From Spirochaetales bacterium (GTDB taxonomy: Bacteria; Spirochaetota; Spirochaetia; DSM-2461), in the NCBI GenBank assembly GCA_022360655.1, contig JAKSCK010000237.1, positions 26,091 through 90,090 on the forward strand: DNA of 64,000 nucleotides. Reading direction: 5' to 3'. The notes beneath the pieces were generated by a model. It had not been told where the DNA came from. It made no database searches and saw only the letters and a program-made list of their open reading frames with translations. The translations under genes were made by a program, and so were the position numbers. Shown here in pieces: positions 16,762-24,967 of the stretch (the first letter of the stretch is position 1; every line of letters starts with the position of its first letter).

Positions 16762-16779
16762 AAGACCGGAGAAACGCAC

Positions 16780-18582
16780 ATGGCTAAGAAAAAGGTAGAC
16801 TTCATGATTACGGCTTTCCGGGACGGATTCCAGTCCGTCTACGGAGCCCGGGTCTTCACCAAAGACTTCATCCCTGCCGTTGAGGCTGCCAGCGCTGCTG
16901 GTATCAAGCACTTTGAGGCTGGTGGTGGTGCTCGCTTCCAGTCCCTCTACTTCTACAGCAACGAAGATGCATTTGACATGATGGACCAGTTCCGCGCTGC
17001 GGCCGGTCCCGATGCCAACCTTCAGACTCTTGCTCGTGGTGTGAACGTGGTTGGTCTCAGCTCCCAGAGCCGGGACATCATTCAGCTTCACGCCAAACTC
17101 TTCAAAAAGCACGGTATTTCCACCATCCGAAACTTTGATGCCCTCAATGACGTGAACAACCTCATTGACTCTGGTAAAGCCATTGTGGATGCCGGTCTGA
17201 ACCACGAGGTTTGTGTCACTCTGATGGCCCTTCCCGAAGGTGTGACTGGAGCTCATGACCCCGACTTCTACGAGAAGACACTCCGGGGCATTCTGGATGC
17301 TGGCATTCCTTACAACAGCGTCTGTTTCAAAGATGCTTCTGGTACCTCCACACCTGCTACTGTGTTTGAAACCATTAAACGTGCCCGCAAGATGCTTCCT
17401 GCTGACACCAAGATTGTGTTCCACTCCCATGAGACTGCTGGTGTTTGTATTGCTCAGTACATGGCTGCCCTGGATGCTGGTGCCAACCAGATTGACCTTT
17501 CCATGGCTCCTGCTTCTGGTGGAACCTGCCAGCCTGATGTGATGACCATGTACCACGCTCTCCGTGGTTCTGATTACGATATGGGCATTGATCCTGCCAA
17601 AGTTTACGAGGCAGAAGAGGTTTTCAAGAATTGCATGAAAGATTACTTCATGCCCCCTGAAGCCAAGAAAGTGGAGCCCCTCATTCCCCTTTCCCCCATG
17701 CCTGGCGGCGCTTTGACGGCCAACACCCAGATGCTCCGAGACAACGATCTTCTGGACCGGTATGAGGAAATCACCAAGAACATGGGTGAAGTTGTGATTA
17801 AGGGTGGTTTTGGTACCTCCGTGACTCCAGTTTCCCAGTTCTACTTCCAGCAGGCCTTCAATAACACCATGTTTGGTCCTTGGAAGAAAATTGCCGAAGG
17901 TTACGGCAAAATGGTTCTTGGCTACTTCGGAAAAACTCCCGTTGCTCCCGATCCAGAAGTTGTGAAGGTTGCTCAAGAGCAGCTGGGCTTAGAGCCCACA
18001 ACTCGCCTGGTTGTGGACATCAACGATGAGAACCCCAAACTGGGTGTTGATGCAGCCAAGAAACTCCTTTCAGACAATAACATCACAGACCACAGCGACG
18101 AAAATGTGTTCATTGCTGCCGCTTGTCTTGATAAGGGTATTCAGTACCTCAAGGGTGAAGCTAAAACCAATGTTCGCAAGAATGTTGCGGAAGCTGCGCC
18201 TGTTGCTGCATCCTCTGCAAAAGATGGCGTCACAGTCACTGTGAATGGCAAAGCGTACGGCGTGAAGATTGATGGTGGAAAAGCTGTGGTAAACGGCAAA
18301 GAGTACGCCATTGATGTGAAGGCTGGTATGGATGCTGCTACTGCCCCTGCTGCTTCTGCCGGTGGTGCTGCTGTTTCCATCAGTGCTCCCATGCCTGGTT
18401 TGGTTCTCCGCATTCCTGTGGCCGTGGGCGACACTGTGGCCGAAGGTGATGAAGTGATTGTTCTGGAAGCCATGAAGATGGAAACTCCTGTTTCTGCCAC
18501 TGCTGGTGGAACTGTGAAAGCCATTACTGTGAACCAGGGTGATCAGGTAAAAGCAGGCGATGTCCTGGTTGAGATTGGCTGA
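16780..18582 (+). CDS. oadA: Biotin-dependent oxaloacetate decarboxylase alpha subunit
   Basis: 600 residues. An N-terminal carboxyltransferase TIM barrel ([23 protein letters not shown] and SGGTCQPD segments) is followed by the conserved carboxylase domain. An Ala-rich linker then leads to a C-terminal biotinyl domain with EAMKMETP, whose acceptor lysine is K566. The enzyme moves CO2 from oxaloacetate to biotin, and OadB then decarboxylates carboxybiotin with Na+ export. The ribosome site is CCGGAG. It sits between the gamma and beta genes, which supports this assignment over pyruvate carboxylase subunit B or transcarboxylase. The substrate is inferred from the complete oadGAB set. Confidence 0.9.
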   Translation: MAKKKVDFMITAFRDGFQSVYGARVFTKDFIPAVEAASAAGIKHFEAGGGARFQSLYFYSNEDAFDMMDQFRAAAGPDANLQTLARGVNVVGLSSQSRDIIQLHAKLFKKHGISTIRNFDALNDVNNLIDSGKAIVDAGLNHEVCVTLMALPEGVTGAHDPDFYEKTLRGILDAGIPYNSVCFKDASGTSTPATVFETIKRARKMLPADTKIVFHSHETAGVCIAQYMAALDAGANQIDLSMAPASGGTCQPDVMTMYHALRGSDYDMGIDPAKVYEAEEVFKNCMKDYFMPPEAKKVEPLIPLSPMPGGALTANTQMLRDNDLLDRYEEITKNMGEVVIKGGFGTSVTPVSQFYFQQAFNNTMFGPWKKIAEGYGKMVLGYFGKTPVAPDPEVVKVAQEQLGLEPTTRLVVDINDENPKLGVDAAKKLLSDNNITDHSDENVFIAAACLDKGIQYLKGEAKTNVRKNVAEAAPVAASSAKDGVTVTVNGKAYGVKIDGGKAVVNGKEYAIDVKAGMDAATAPAASAGGAAVSISAPMPGLVLRIPVAVGDTVAEGDEVIVLEAMKMETPVSATAGGTVKAITVNQGDQVKAGDVLVEIG

Positions 18583-18593
18583 GGGAGGAACTG

Positions 18594-19844
18594 ATGCAAT
18601 TCTTTGATTCCCTGTTAGAACTCTGGAGGACCACCGGTATTTACGGTTTCCTCCAGGACGGGGGATGGGGCAACATCGTAATGATTGCGGTGGGATTAAC
18701 CCTCATCTACCTGGCAATAAAAAAAGGTTTTGAGCCTCTGTTGCTCATTCCCATTGGCTTTGGTGCCGTGCTGTCCAACATTCCCTTTGCGGAAATTGCC
18801 AGCCACACCATTCGTACTGTTGGCGCAGATGGACACGTGTCTGTGGATGTGTTTGGTGGATTCATCGGACAGTTCTACGACATGGGTGTGGCCTCAGGTC
18901 TCTTCCCCCTCCTCATCTTCATGGGTGTGGGTGCAATGACTGACTTTGGTCCTCTTCTGGCCAACCCCAAGACTCTGCTCTTGGGTGCGGCAGCCCAGTT
19001 TGGTATTTTCTTTGCCCTCTTTGGTACTGTTATTTTGGAGCAAATCCCTGGATTCTCCTTTGTGACAGCGGCTGATGGCACCCAGCTGGCGGATTCCATT
19101 CTTCATGTTGCTGGTTCCATTGGCATCATTGGAGGTGCGGACGGCCCCACAGCCATCTTCACCACTGCCCGATTGGCCCCCCAGTACCTTGGACCCATTG
19201 CTGTAGCAGCTTACTCCTACATGGCTTTGGTTCCCATCATTCAGCCTCCCATCATGAAGGCCCTCACTTCTTCTGCTGAGCGCCAGATCAAGATGGAGCA
19301 GCTGCGTCATGTAACCAAGACTGAAAAGATTGTGTTCCCTCTCATTGTCCTGGTGCTGTGTATCCTGCTTCTTCCCAGCGCAACTCCCCTCATTGGTATG
19401 CTGATGTTTGGAAACTTGCTGAAGGAATGCATGGTCACAGACCGTCTTTCTGACACCGCTCAGAATGCTCTTATGAACACGGTCACCATCATGTTGGGTC
19501 TGTCTTTAGGTTCTAAGATGTCTGCCCATGTCTTCTTGAACCTCACCACCTTGGGCATTCTGCTCCTGGGTCTCATTGCCTTTATGATTGGTACTGCCAC
19601 TGGTGTTATGTTGGCCAAGTTGATGAACAAGCTCTCTCCCAAGAGCCCCATCAACCCCCTTATTGGTGCTGCTGGTGTTTCCGCCGTTCCCATGGCTGCT
19701 CGTGTGGCCAATAAGGTAGGTCTGGACGAAAACCCCAACAACTACTTGCTGATGCACGCCATGGGCCCCAATGTGGCTGGTGTGATTGGTTCCGCTGTTG
19801 CGGCTGGTGTTCTTCTTGCCCTGGTTCCCATCCTTGGCGGTTGA
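18594..19844 (+). CDS. oadB: Na+-transporting oxaloacetate decarboxylase beta subunit
   Basis: 416 residues, the usual family length, with nine or more hydrophobic segments. It contains the conserved [12 protein letters not shown] segment, the [15 protein letters not shown] motif and the C-terminal region with [14 protein letters not shown] and [13 protein letters not shown]. This inner-membrane subunit decarboxylates carboxybiotin on OadA and pumps Na+ outward. It starts 11 bases after oadA with a strong GGGAGGA site. The same family serves methylmalonyl-CoA and glutaconyl-CoA decarboxylases, but the neighbouring PEP carboxykinases fit oxaloacetate. Confidence 0.93.
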   Translation: MQFFDSLLELWRTTGIYGFLQDGGWGNIVMIAVGLTLIYLAIKKGFEPLLLIPIGFGAVLSNIPFAEIASHTIRTVGADGHVSVDVFGGFIGQFYDMGVASGLFPLLIFMGVGAMTDFGPLLANPKTLLLGAAAQFGIFFALFGTVILEQIPGFSFVTAADGTQLADSILHVAGSIGIIGGADGPTAIFTTARLAPQYLGPIAVAAYSYMALVPIIQPPIMKALTSSAERQIKMEQLRHVTKTEKIVFPLIVLVLCILLLPSATPLIGMLMFGNLLKECMVTDRLSDTAQNALMNTVTIMLGLSLGSKMSAHVFLNLTTLGILLLGLIAFMIGTATGVMLAKLMNKLSPKSPINPLIGAAGVSAVPMAARVANKVGLDENPNNYLLMHAMGPNVAGVIGSAVAAGVLLALVPILGG

Positions 19845-19870
19845 TGCCTAATTTTGTGATTTAAATCCAG

Positions 19871-19899
19871 CTGCCTCCTTTGGGAGGCAGTTTTTTTTT
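19871..19899 (+). terminator. Rho-independent terminator of oadGAB
   Basis: CTGCCTCC/GGAGGCAG perfect 8-bp stem with a 4-base loop, followed by nine T residues; 26 bases past the oadB stop. Confidence 0.95.
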
Positions 19900-20018
19900 G
19901 CTCTTGAGAATCCTATTCACATGAAATAGCAAGTATTGTCAGATTCCCTGGCCTGTAGAGCAGAGATCATCAAGTAGAAGAATTGGAGAAACGGGATGAT
20001 GGTGCCAGGAGTGAACAC

Positions 20019-20495
20019 ATGCAAGACATCAGACTGAATTCCATTGGAACGGTACAAGAACATCAGGGACAATTTTCCTTGAAATTGGAGACATCCTGGC
20101 ATTCTGCCTTAAAGGGTTTAGAAGGCTTTACTCACATCCATGTTCTCTGGTGGGCCCACCACATGGATACAACCAACGCACGAAGCATCACGGTTTGTGA
20201 GCAACCCTACAAGATGGGACCAGAGGAACTCGGGATTTTCTCCACACGATCTCCGGCCCGTCCCAATCCCATCATGATCACACCTGTGTTTGTTTCTCAT
20301 ATTGATCTGGAGAATGGCATGATTCACCTTCCCTACATTGATGCAGAACCAGGGAGTCCCATCCTGGACATCAAGCCCTTCCATGGATCTTCCGATTGCA
20401 TCCAAAATTGGGCTGTTCCAGAATGGTGTTCAAACTGGCCTAAGTCAGTAGAAGAATCAGCAAACTTCCCCTGGGAAACTGTGTTTAATTTCTAA
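20019..20495 (+). CDS. TrmO/TsaA-family tRNA methyltransferase-like protein
   Basis: 158 residues with the UPF0066/TsaA signature GIFSTRSPARPNPI and the preceding LEGFTHIHVLWWAH segment. Family members such as E. coli TrmO use S-adenosylmethionine to methylate t6A37 of tRNA-Thr. The start at MQDIRLNSIG has CAGGAG seven bases upstream; the track start is 12 codons earlier. It is followed 11 bases later by an AraC/GyrI-like gene. The protein is the short, single-domain form without the C-terminal extension of E. coli TrmO. Other members of this family bind other substrates, so the exact activity is uncertain. Confidence 0.8.
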   Translation: MQDIRLNSIGTVQEHQGQFSLKLETSWHSALKGLEGFTHIHVLWWAHHMDTTNARSITVCEQPYKMGPEELGIFSTRSPARPNPIMITPVFVSHIDLENGMIHLPYIDAEPGSPILDIKPFHGSSDCIQNWAVPEWCSNWPKSVEESANFPWETVFNF

Positions 20496-20506
20496 AGGAT
20501 TTGCCC

Positions 20507-21376
20507 TTGAACAATCGGGACATCATTTACCAATCGCTCAATATCATTGAGGAACAACTTCACTGTGCCCTGAATGTTCAGAATCTCGCCGAAAAGATTG
20601 GGTATTCTGTGCATTATTTCACCCACCTGTTCAAGGGCATCACAGGCCATTCTCCAGGGGCGTACCTTCAAAAAAGACGCATCACCAAGGCCTGGGAAAA
20701 GCTCAGAGAGGGAAAACATTCCGTGACGGAGGTTGCTCTGGATATGGGCTTCCAATCACCGGAAAGTTTTTCCCGTGCTTTTCGGAATCAGTTAGGGATT
20801 TCCCCAAGGACAGCATTCAATCCCTTAGAACCAAAACCAACAAATCTCCTCATGCCCCTTACTGGAGAGAAGATTGAGGCCTATCGTCGCATGGCTGAAA
20901 ATCACAGCCCTGAGCTCATCACCAAAGGTCCTCTCAACCTTATTGGACTTCCTCTTTATGGCCATCCTGATCAACTGAAAGATTTTTCCAAACCCTGGGA
21001 AACGCTGTTCTCTCACAAGGATTCCATTCCATCCAGAGTGGTTCCAGAACGATACTATCAGGTTCAATATTGGCTTCCAGATCAAGAGTCCGATGAGCTT
21101 TTCTTTCTCTTTGCCCTGGAGGGGTTAAATCTCCAGAACGTGCCTCTGCAATTCACAACCAAACAACTTCCAGAGCAACTTTATCTCCGATTTTTCCACC
21201 ATGGACCAAGTCATAAAGTGGGAAAAACCTATGAGTACATCTATCAATCCTATCTCCCAGAAACCGATTACAAGCTTTCTGCCTTCTTCAACTTTGAATA
21301 CTACCCTCCCCATTTCACGAGCCCTCATGATGAATACGCTGTGAGTGAAATCTACATTCCGGTTCAGCTCCCCTGA
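20507..21376 (+). CDS. AraC-family regulator with GyrI-like effector domain
   Basis: 289 residues. Two helix-turn-helix motifs at the N-terminus (NVQNLAEKIGYSVHYFTHLFK and VTEVALDMGFQSPESFSRAFR) form an AraC/XylS DNA-binding domain (residues about 8-105). The C-terminal 160 residues resemble the GyrI/SOUL-like small-molecule-binding domain of Rob/SoxS-like and multidrug-responsive regulators. I use TTG at 20507 because it is 7 bases from AAAGGA; the track TTG at 20501 is only one base away. It is probably cotranscribed with the TrmO-like gene. The effector is unknown. Confidence 0.78.
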   Translation: MNNRDIIYQSLNIIEEQLHCALNVQNLAEKIGYSVHYFTHLFKGITGHSPGAYLQKRRITKAWEKLREGKHSVTEVALDMGFQSPESFSRAFRNQLGISPRTAFNPLEPKPTNLLMPLTGEKIEAYRRMAENHSPELITKGPLNLIGLPLYGHPDQLKDFSKPWETLFSHKDSIPSRVVPERYYQVQYWLPDQESDELFFLFALEGLNLQNVPLQFTTKQLPEQLYLRFFHHGPSHKVGKTYEYIYQSYLPETDYKLSAFFNFEYYPPHFTSPHDEYAVSEIYIPVQLP

Positions 21377-21440
21377 GAGTTAAGGCCCAGTACGATGATG
21401 AAACTCAGAGATGGTGGTGGGGCAAAGAGAATGCTGGTTC

Positions 21441-21545
21441 CCCCTTGCGGGAGGGATTGGCGAGGAAACGGCCCCGGGAAGCCCGGCGGAACGGCAGAGA
21501 GCCGGAAGAGCGGACCGGATGAGGCCGTTGGAACAGAAAGCCCGC
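21441..21545 (-). repeat. GC-rich intergenic repeat, copy 1
   Basis: A minus-strand element beginning GCGGGCTTTCTGTTCCAACG and ending CAATCCCTCCCGCAAG, with an internal GTTCCGCCGGGC block. It aligns through most of its length with copy 2 (30226-30333) and, less closely, copy 3 (28287-28375). Chance ORFs through copies 1 and 2 share the peptide SGSLPFRRA. It lies between convergent genes. I do not see transposase or target duplications. Confidence 0.7.
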
Positions 21546-21576
21546 TTGGTTCGCTCCAGCGAAACAACCCGCCCAT

Positions 21577-21613
21577 AAAAAAACCCGCCGTCCCGGAGGT
21601 TGAGAACGGCGGG
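21577..21613 (-). terminator. Rho-independent terminator of the sugar permease operon
   Basis: On the minus strand CCCGCCGT/ACGGCGGG (8 bp, 14-base loop) followed by TTTTTTT, 21 bases after the stop of the last permease gene. Confidence 0.85.
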
Positions 21614-21633
21614 CCAAAAGAGAAGAAAAGGAG

Positions 21634-22455
21634 TTAGCCTTTCACGGCTCCTGCGGACATGCCTTTCACGATGTACTTTTGGCCGATGAGATACACAATC
21701 ACAACGGGAAGACAGGTGAGGATGACATCCGCAAAAATGTAGTTCCATTCGGAACGATACATACCAATGAAGTTAAATACGGCAAGGGTCATGGGCCAGA
21801 GCCGAGAATTGTTCACCAAATACAGGGGTGCAATAAACTCATTCCACGCATTCATGAAGTTGATGAAGAGCAGTGTGATGAGAATGGGTTTCAAGAGAGG
21901 CAGGATGATTTGCCAATAGATACGCAGAGCTCCTGCTCCATCCAATACGGCTGATTCATCCAAGGACACGGGAACGGAGGCCAGGTAGCCGTAGAACATG
22001 AACACGCTGAAGGCAAGAAGACTGGCACTGTAGTACAGAAGGTAACCACTCATAGTTCCAAGGAGACCAAGACTTTTCATCACCTGCACAACGGTGACCA
22101 TGTTCACAGGGGCTATGAGACCAAGAATGAAATAGATATACAGGGCTCGATTAAACCGGCTTTTCCGACGGGACATGACAAACCCCGCCATGGAGGCGGT
22201 GATGAGACTGACGGCACAGCAAACTGTGGCAATCAGCATGCTATTGAAAAAGGACCGGCCCAGTTTTCCCACTTTAGCAGCAACGGCAAAGTTTCCCCAA
22301 AGCGGCTTTGCTGGAAGGGAAAAGCGCACAAGCTCGGCCTCATTCACGGTTTTGAGAGACCCTAAGAGAACGGTCACAATGGGAATGATCACCAAAAGGC
22401 TCAAAAGGGCCACCAGAATATTGGTGATGATGTCAAATTTTCTGTAACGCTTCAT
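21634..22455 (-). CDS. Sugar ABC permease, MalG type (alpha-galactoside locus)
   Basis: 273 residues with six predicted membrane helices. The EAA-type loop is ESAVLDGAGALRIYWQIILPLLKP, which contacts the ATPase. The C-terminus (YIVKGMSAGAVKG) is typical of CUT1 MalG-like permeases. The stop and start of adjacent genes overlap as TAATG, so translation is coupled to the MalF-type permease upstream. No dedicated ATPase is encoded here; CUT1 systems often share a MsmK-like ATPase encoded elsewhere. The alpha-galactosidase and two-component system nearby suggest an alpha-galactoside substrate. Confidence 0.92.
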   Translation of the reverse strand: MKRYRKFDIITNILVALLSLLVIIPIVTVLLGSLKTVNEAELVRFSLPAKPLWGNFAVAAKVGKLGRSFFNSMLIATVCCAVSLITASMAGFVMSRRKSRFNRALYIYFILGLIAPVNMVTVVQVMKSLGLLGTMSGYLLYYSASLLAFSVFMFYGYLASVPVSLDESAVLDGAGALRIYWQIILPLLKPILITLLFINFMNAWNEFIAPLYLVNNSRLWPMTLAVFNFIGMYRSEWNYIFADVILTCLPVVIVYLIGQKYIVKGMSAGAVKG

Positions 22456-23339
22456 TAGAGTTCCACCTCTTTGTCCATGAGCTTGATGGCTCCAAAGGCC
22501 GCAATAAGAATCACCACAAAGAGCAGCACACCAAAGGCTGTGGAGAGTCCGTAGAGTCCCCCAGAATAGAGTTCAAAGACGGCAAGATTCACCACACCGG
22601 TGCGGAATCCTGGTCCACCACCAGTCATCACCATCACAATGGAGAACACCTTGAGTCCAGCAATGAGCTGAAGTACAACATTCACCATCATGGAGTAGCT
22701 GATGAGAGGGAGTGTGATATGGCGGAATTTGGCCCATCCACCGGCTCCATCAATTTCAGCGGCCTCATAATAGCTTTGAGGAATGAGCTGGAGTCCGGCA
22801 AGGAAAATCACCATGACATAACCGGTCACTCGCCAAACTTCCACAAGAATGATGGAAAACAGGGCGGTTGCATTGTCCACTAACCAGGCTTTTGCCAAAA
22901 ATCCAAGGCCCATGAATTCCAAGATCTGATTCACCAAGCCCTGGGGATGAAGGAAGGCCTTGAAGACAATACCAACAACAATGGAGGGAAGAATGACCGG
23001 AAGGTAGAATGTCACCCGGAAAAAATCCCGTCCTTTAATGCCTCGGTCTAAGAGGACAGCAAGTCCTAAACCAAGGCCGATTTTCAAAACAACAGAAACG
23101 GCGGTGTAAATCAGCGTATTCGTGATGAAACGCAGATAGCGAGAATCTCCTAAGAAGATGGTGCGGAAGTTCTCTAAGCCAATAAAGTTCACTTCGGATC
23201 GGTAACTGTTCCAATCGGTCAGTGCAAAGCCGAAAGCGGCAAAGTTAGGAATGATAAAGAACAGGGTGTAGAGGATGATGGCCGGAAGCATCAGATAGCT
23301 TCGGTAGGTTCTCCTCTGTAATGTTGTAACTCTGGACAT
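22455..23339 (-). CDS. Sugar ABC permease, MalF type (alpha-galactoside locus)
   Basis: 294 residues with six predicted helices, a MalF/UgpA-like N-terminus (YLMLPAIILYTLFFIIPNFAAFGFAL) and EAA loop EAAEIDGAGGWAKFRHITLPL. It pairs with the MalG-type permease, with which it overlaps by one base. A 185-base spacer full of hairpins separates it from the upstream binding-protein gene; this arrangement usually allows much higher expression of the binding protein. Substrate inferred from context. Confidence 0.92.
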   Translation of the reverse strand: MSRVTTLQRRTYRSYLMLPAIILYTLFFIIPNFAAFGFALTDWNSYRSEVNFIGLENFRTIFLGDSRYLRFITNTLIYTAVSVVLKIGLGLGLAVLLDRGIKGRDFFRVTFYLPVILPSIVVGIVFKAFLHPQGLVNQILEFMGLGFLAKAWLVDNATALFSIILVEVWRVTGYVMVIFLAGLQLIPQSYYEAAEIDGAGGWAKFRHITLPLISYSMMVNVVLQLIAGLKVFSIVMVMTGGGPGFRTGVVNLAVFELYSGGLYGLSTAFGVLLFVVILIAAFGAIKLMDKEVEL

Positions 23340-23356
23340 GGTGGCTCCGGAAAAGA

Positions 23357-23500
23357 GCCCTTCCCTCCAAGTAGGGATGGGAAGGGCCTGTCATTGTTCA
23401 AAGTGGTGCATCCTGTGCACCCCGGACGGGTTACCTGCACGCAGTGGTTAAAAAACCAACAGGGCCGCCCGGCTCTTCCTATCCACAATGGGATAGGAAG
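23357..23500 (-). repeat. Hairpin cluster between binding-protein and permease genes
   Basis: Four inverted repeats lie in 185 bases: GCCCTTCCC/GGGAAGGGC (23357-23387), GGTGCA/TGCACC (23405-23421), TGGTT/AACCA (23445-23458) and CTTCCTATCC/GGATAGGAAG (23475-23500, perfect 10 bp). None is followed by a strong T-tract on the minus strand apart from the third. They probably stabilise the binding-protein message or cause partial termination. Confidence 0.65.
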
Positions 23501-23524
23501 GAAGCGCGACGGCGCTTGGAAGGC

Positions 23525-24820
23525 CTAGAAGCCCTCGAGACCCAGAGCCTGGCCAAGGCGCAGGCGGTACTCATCAATCTGACCCAGAACCTCTTCGGTT
23601 GTGGTTTCATCAATCAGCAGGCCACGGATGGCATCGGTGTAGAACTTCTCATCAAAGAAGTACACAAATCCACCAAAGTTGGGCAAACCTTTCTCAGTGG
23701 TCTCAATCAGAGCCTTCTGAGCATTGGGCATGTAGTTGGTGGTGACATCATCAAAGGCAGGGCTGGCCAAGTCTTGGCGAGCAGCATAGAACTTATTGAG
23801 AACATCGGGATTGGCACGGTAGTTGATAAAGGCCAATGCGGCTTCCTGGTTGGCTCCCTTGGGAACAAGGTGAACAATTCCACCAGGAGAAGAGGGGCGG
23901 ATGGTGGCTTTCTGATCAGGATTCAGGCCAAGAGGATTGGGGAACATCTTGTAGTCCAAAGCACCCTGGTCAGGATAGGAACCTTCGATTTCCACCTGGT
24001 AGGAGGGCCAAATCATCATCATGGCAAAGCGTTCCTGAGTCATGCCTTCCCGGGAATGTTTGGTTTCCTGAGACAGGTATTCATCACCTAAGTATCCCAA
24101 GTCCACAAGTTCTTTCATCTGGTTGAGCATGCGAACAAAGGCAGGAACTTCAGCCATTTTGATGGCGTTGGAGTTCAGCTTGTCATAAACGGCTGGATCT
24201 TCTGCCAAGGCATAGGGACCGGCCACATGGAAGAAGTGAGAGAGGTGCCAAGAGGAACCGGCATTCTCAAAAATGGGAGTGATGCCATTGGCTTGGAATA
24301 CAGCACACACTTCTTTGAGTTCATTGTAAGTGGTGGGGATTTCAAGGTTGTAGCGCTCAAAAAGAACAGGGTTGTAAAGGAATCCAGCAGGATCGGCAGA
24401 CCAGGAGTTAAAACCATAGAGTTTTCCATTAATGGTTGCACCAGTCTTGTGCTCATCCTTCATGCGAGCAGACCAATCTTCATCAGAAAGATCCACAAAT
24501 TTTTCGAGGGGCAGACTTTTCAGCTCAAGTCCAGCGGCCCAAAGCATGACATCAGGAGCATTCCCTGTGTTCAATTTGGTTTTCACAACATCTTTGTACT
24601 GGGCAACAGGATTCACCTGGTACTCAATCTTAATGCCGGTTTGTGCTTCAAAGTCCGCGGCAATTTCTCGGTCAATTTCTTGAACCCATTCGCCAGCACC
24701 AGCGATTACTAGGGTGTCGGTCATTGCACCTGAAGCATCTTCAGCTCCACCGTTGGCAAAAACGGGGATGACGGCCAAAGATACAAGGGCAAGAACCGCA
24801 ATGGTTTTTTGCAGTCTCAT
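23525..24820 (-). CDS. Extracellular sugar-binding protein (CUT1 family)
   Basis: 431 residues. A signal peptide (TIAVLALVSLAVIPVFA) is followed by NGGAED; there is no lipobox cysteine. The mature chain is a family-1 solute-binding protein (NAPDVMLWAAG, INGKLYGFNSW, EAALAFINYRAN segments). It delivers sugar to the two permeases downstream. The start has a strong AAAGGAGG site. The upstream region carries a pair of GTGGACGATT repeats suited to the adjacent AraC-type response regulator. Likely substrate alpha-galactosides such as melibiose or raffinose, inferred from the GH36 gene. Confidence 0.9.
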   Translation of the reverse strand: MRLQKTIAVLALVSLAVIPVFANGGAEDASGAMTDTLVIAGAGEWVQEIDREIAADFEAQTGIKIEYQVNPVAQYKDVVKTKLNTGNAPDVMLWAAGLELKSLPLEKFVDLSDEDWSARMKDEHKTGATINGKLYGFNSWSADPAGFLYNPVLFERYNLEIPTTYNELKEVCAVFQANGITPIFENAGSSWHLSHFFHVAGPYALAEDPAVYDKLNSNAIKMAEVPAFVRMLNQMKELVDLGYLGDEYLSQETKHSREGMTQERFAMMMIWPSYQVEIEGSYPDQGALDYKMFPNPLGLNPDQKATIRPSSPGGIVHLVPKGANQEAALAFINYRANPDVLNKFYAARQDLASPAFDDVTTNYMPNAQKALIETTEKGLPNFGGFVYFFDEKFYTDAIRGLLIDETTTEEVLGQIDEYRLRLGQALGLEGF

Positions 24821-24848
24821 GATCTGCCTCCTTTACGTTATGGCTCTC

Positions 24849-24910
24849 ATTCTGCGCCTCCACAGAAACTGCGGCATAGTGGACGATTTTCCTCCGAGTT
24901 GTGGACGATT
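24849..24910 (-). promoter_or_regulatory. Direct-repeat activator site and promoter for the sugar operon
   Basis: GTGGACGATT occurs at 24879-24888 and again at 24901-24910, start-to-start distance 22 bp (about two helical turns). On the minus strand the nearer copy abuts a poor -35, with a -10-like CAGAAT at 24849-24854. This is the layout expected for an AraC-family activator, presumably the response regulator at 26698. Confidence 0.6.
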
Positions 24911-24930
24911 CACTCAGAACGAAGAGTCGG

Positions 24931-24959
24931 TTGACTCCAAAGCAGGGCAATTCTAGTAT
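24931..24959 (+). promoter_or_regulatory. Sigma70 promoter of the kinase/regulator pair
   Basis: TTGACT (24931-24936), exactly 17 bp, TAGTAT (24954-24959). The predicted transcription start (about 24966) is only 1-3 bases before the TTG start codon, implying a leaderless or nearly leaderless message. Confidence 0.65.
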
Positions 24960-24967
24960 CCATAGAG

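Noticed and set aside
16510-17976. Long minus ORF (488 aa) opposite oadA
   Set aside because: It is the shadow of oadA and oadG, rich in His/Ser/Gly from codon mirror effects. The plus strand has clear domains and a ribosome site.
21380-21748. Minus ORFs in the spacer after the permease gene
   Set aside because: They read through the GC-rich repeat and the permease terminator; no start signal.
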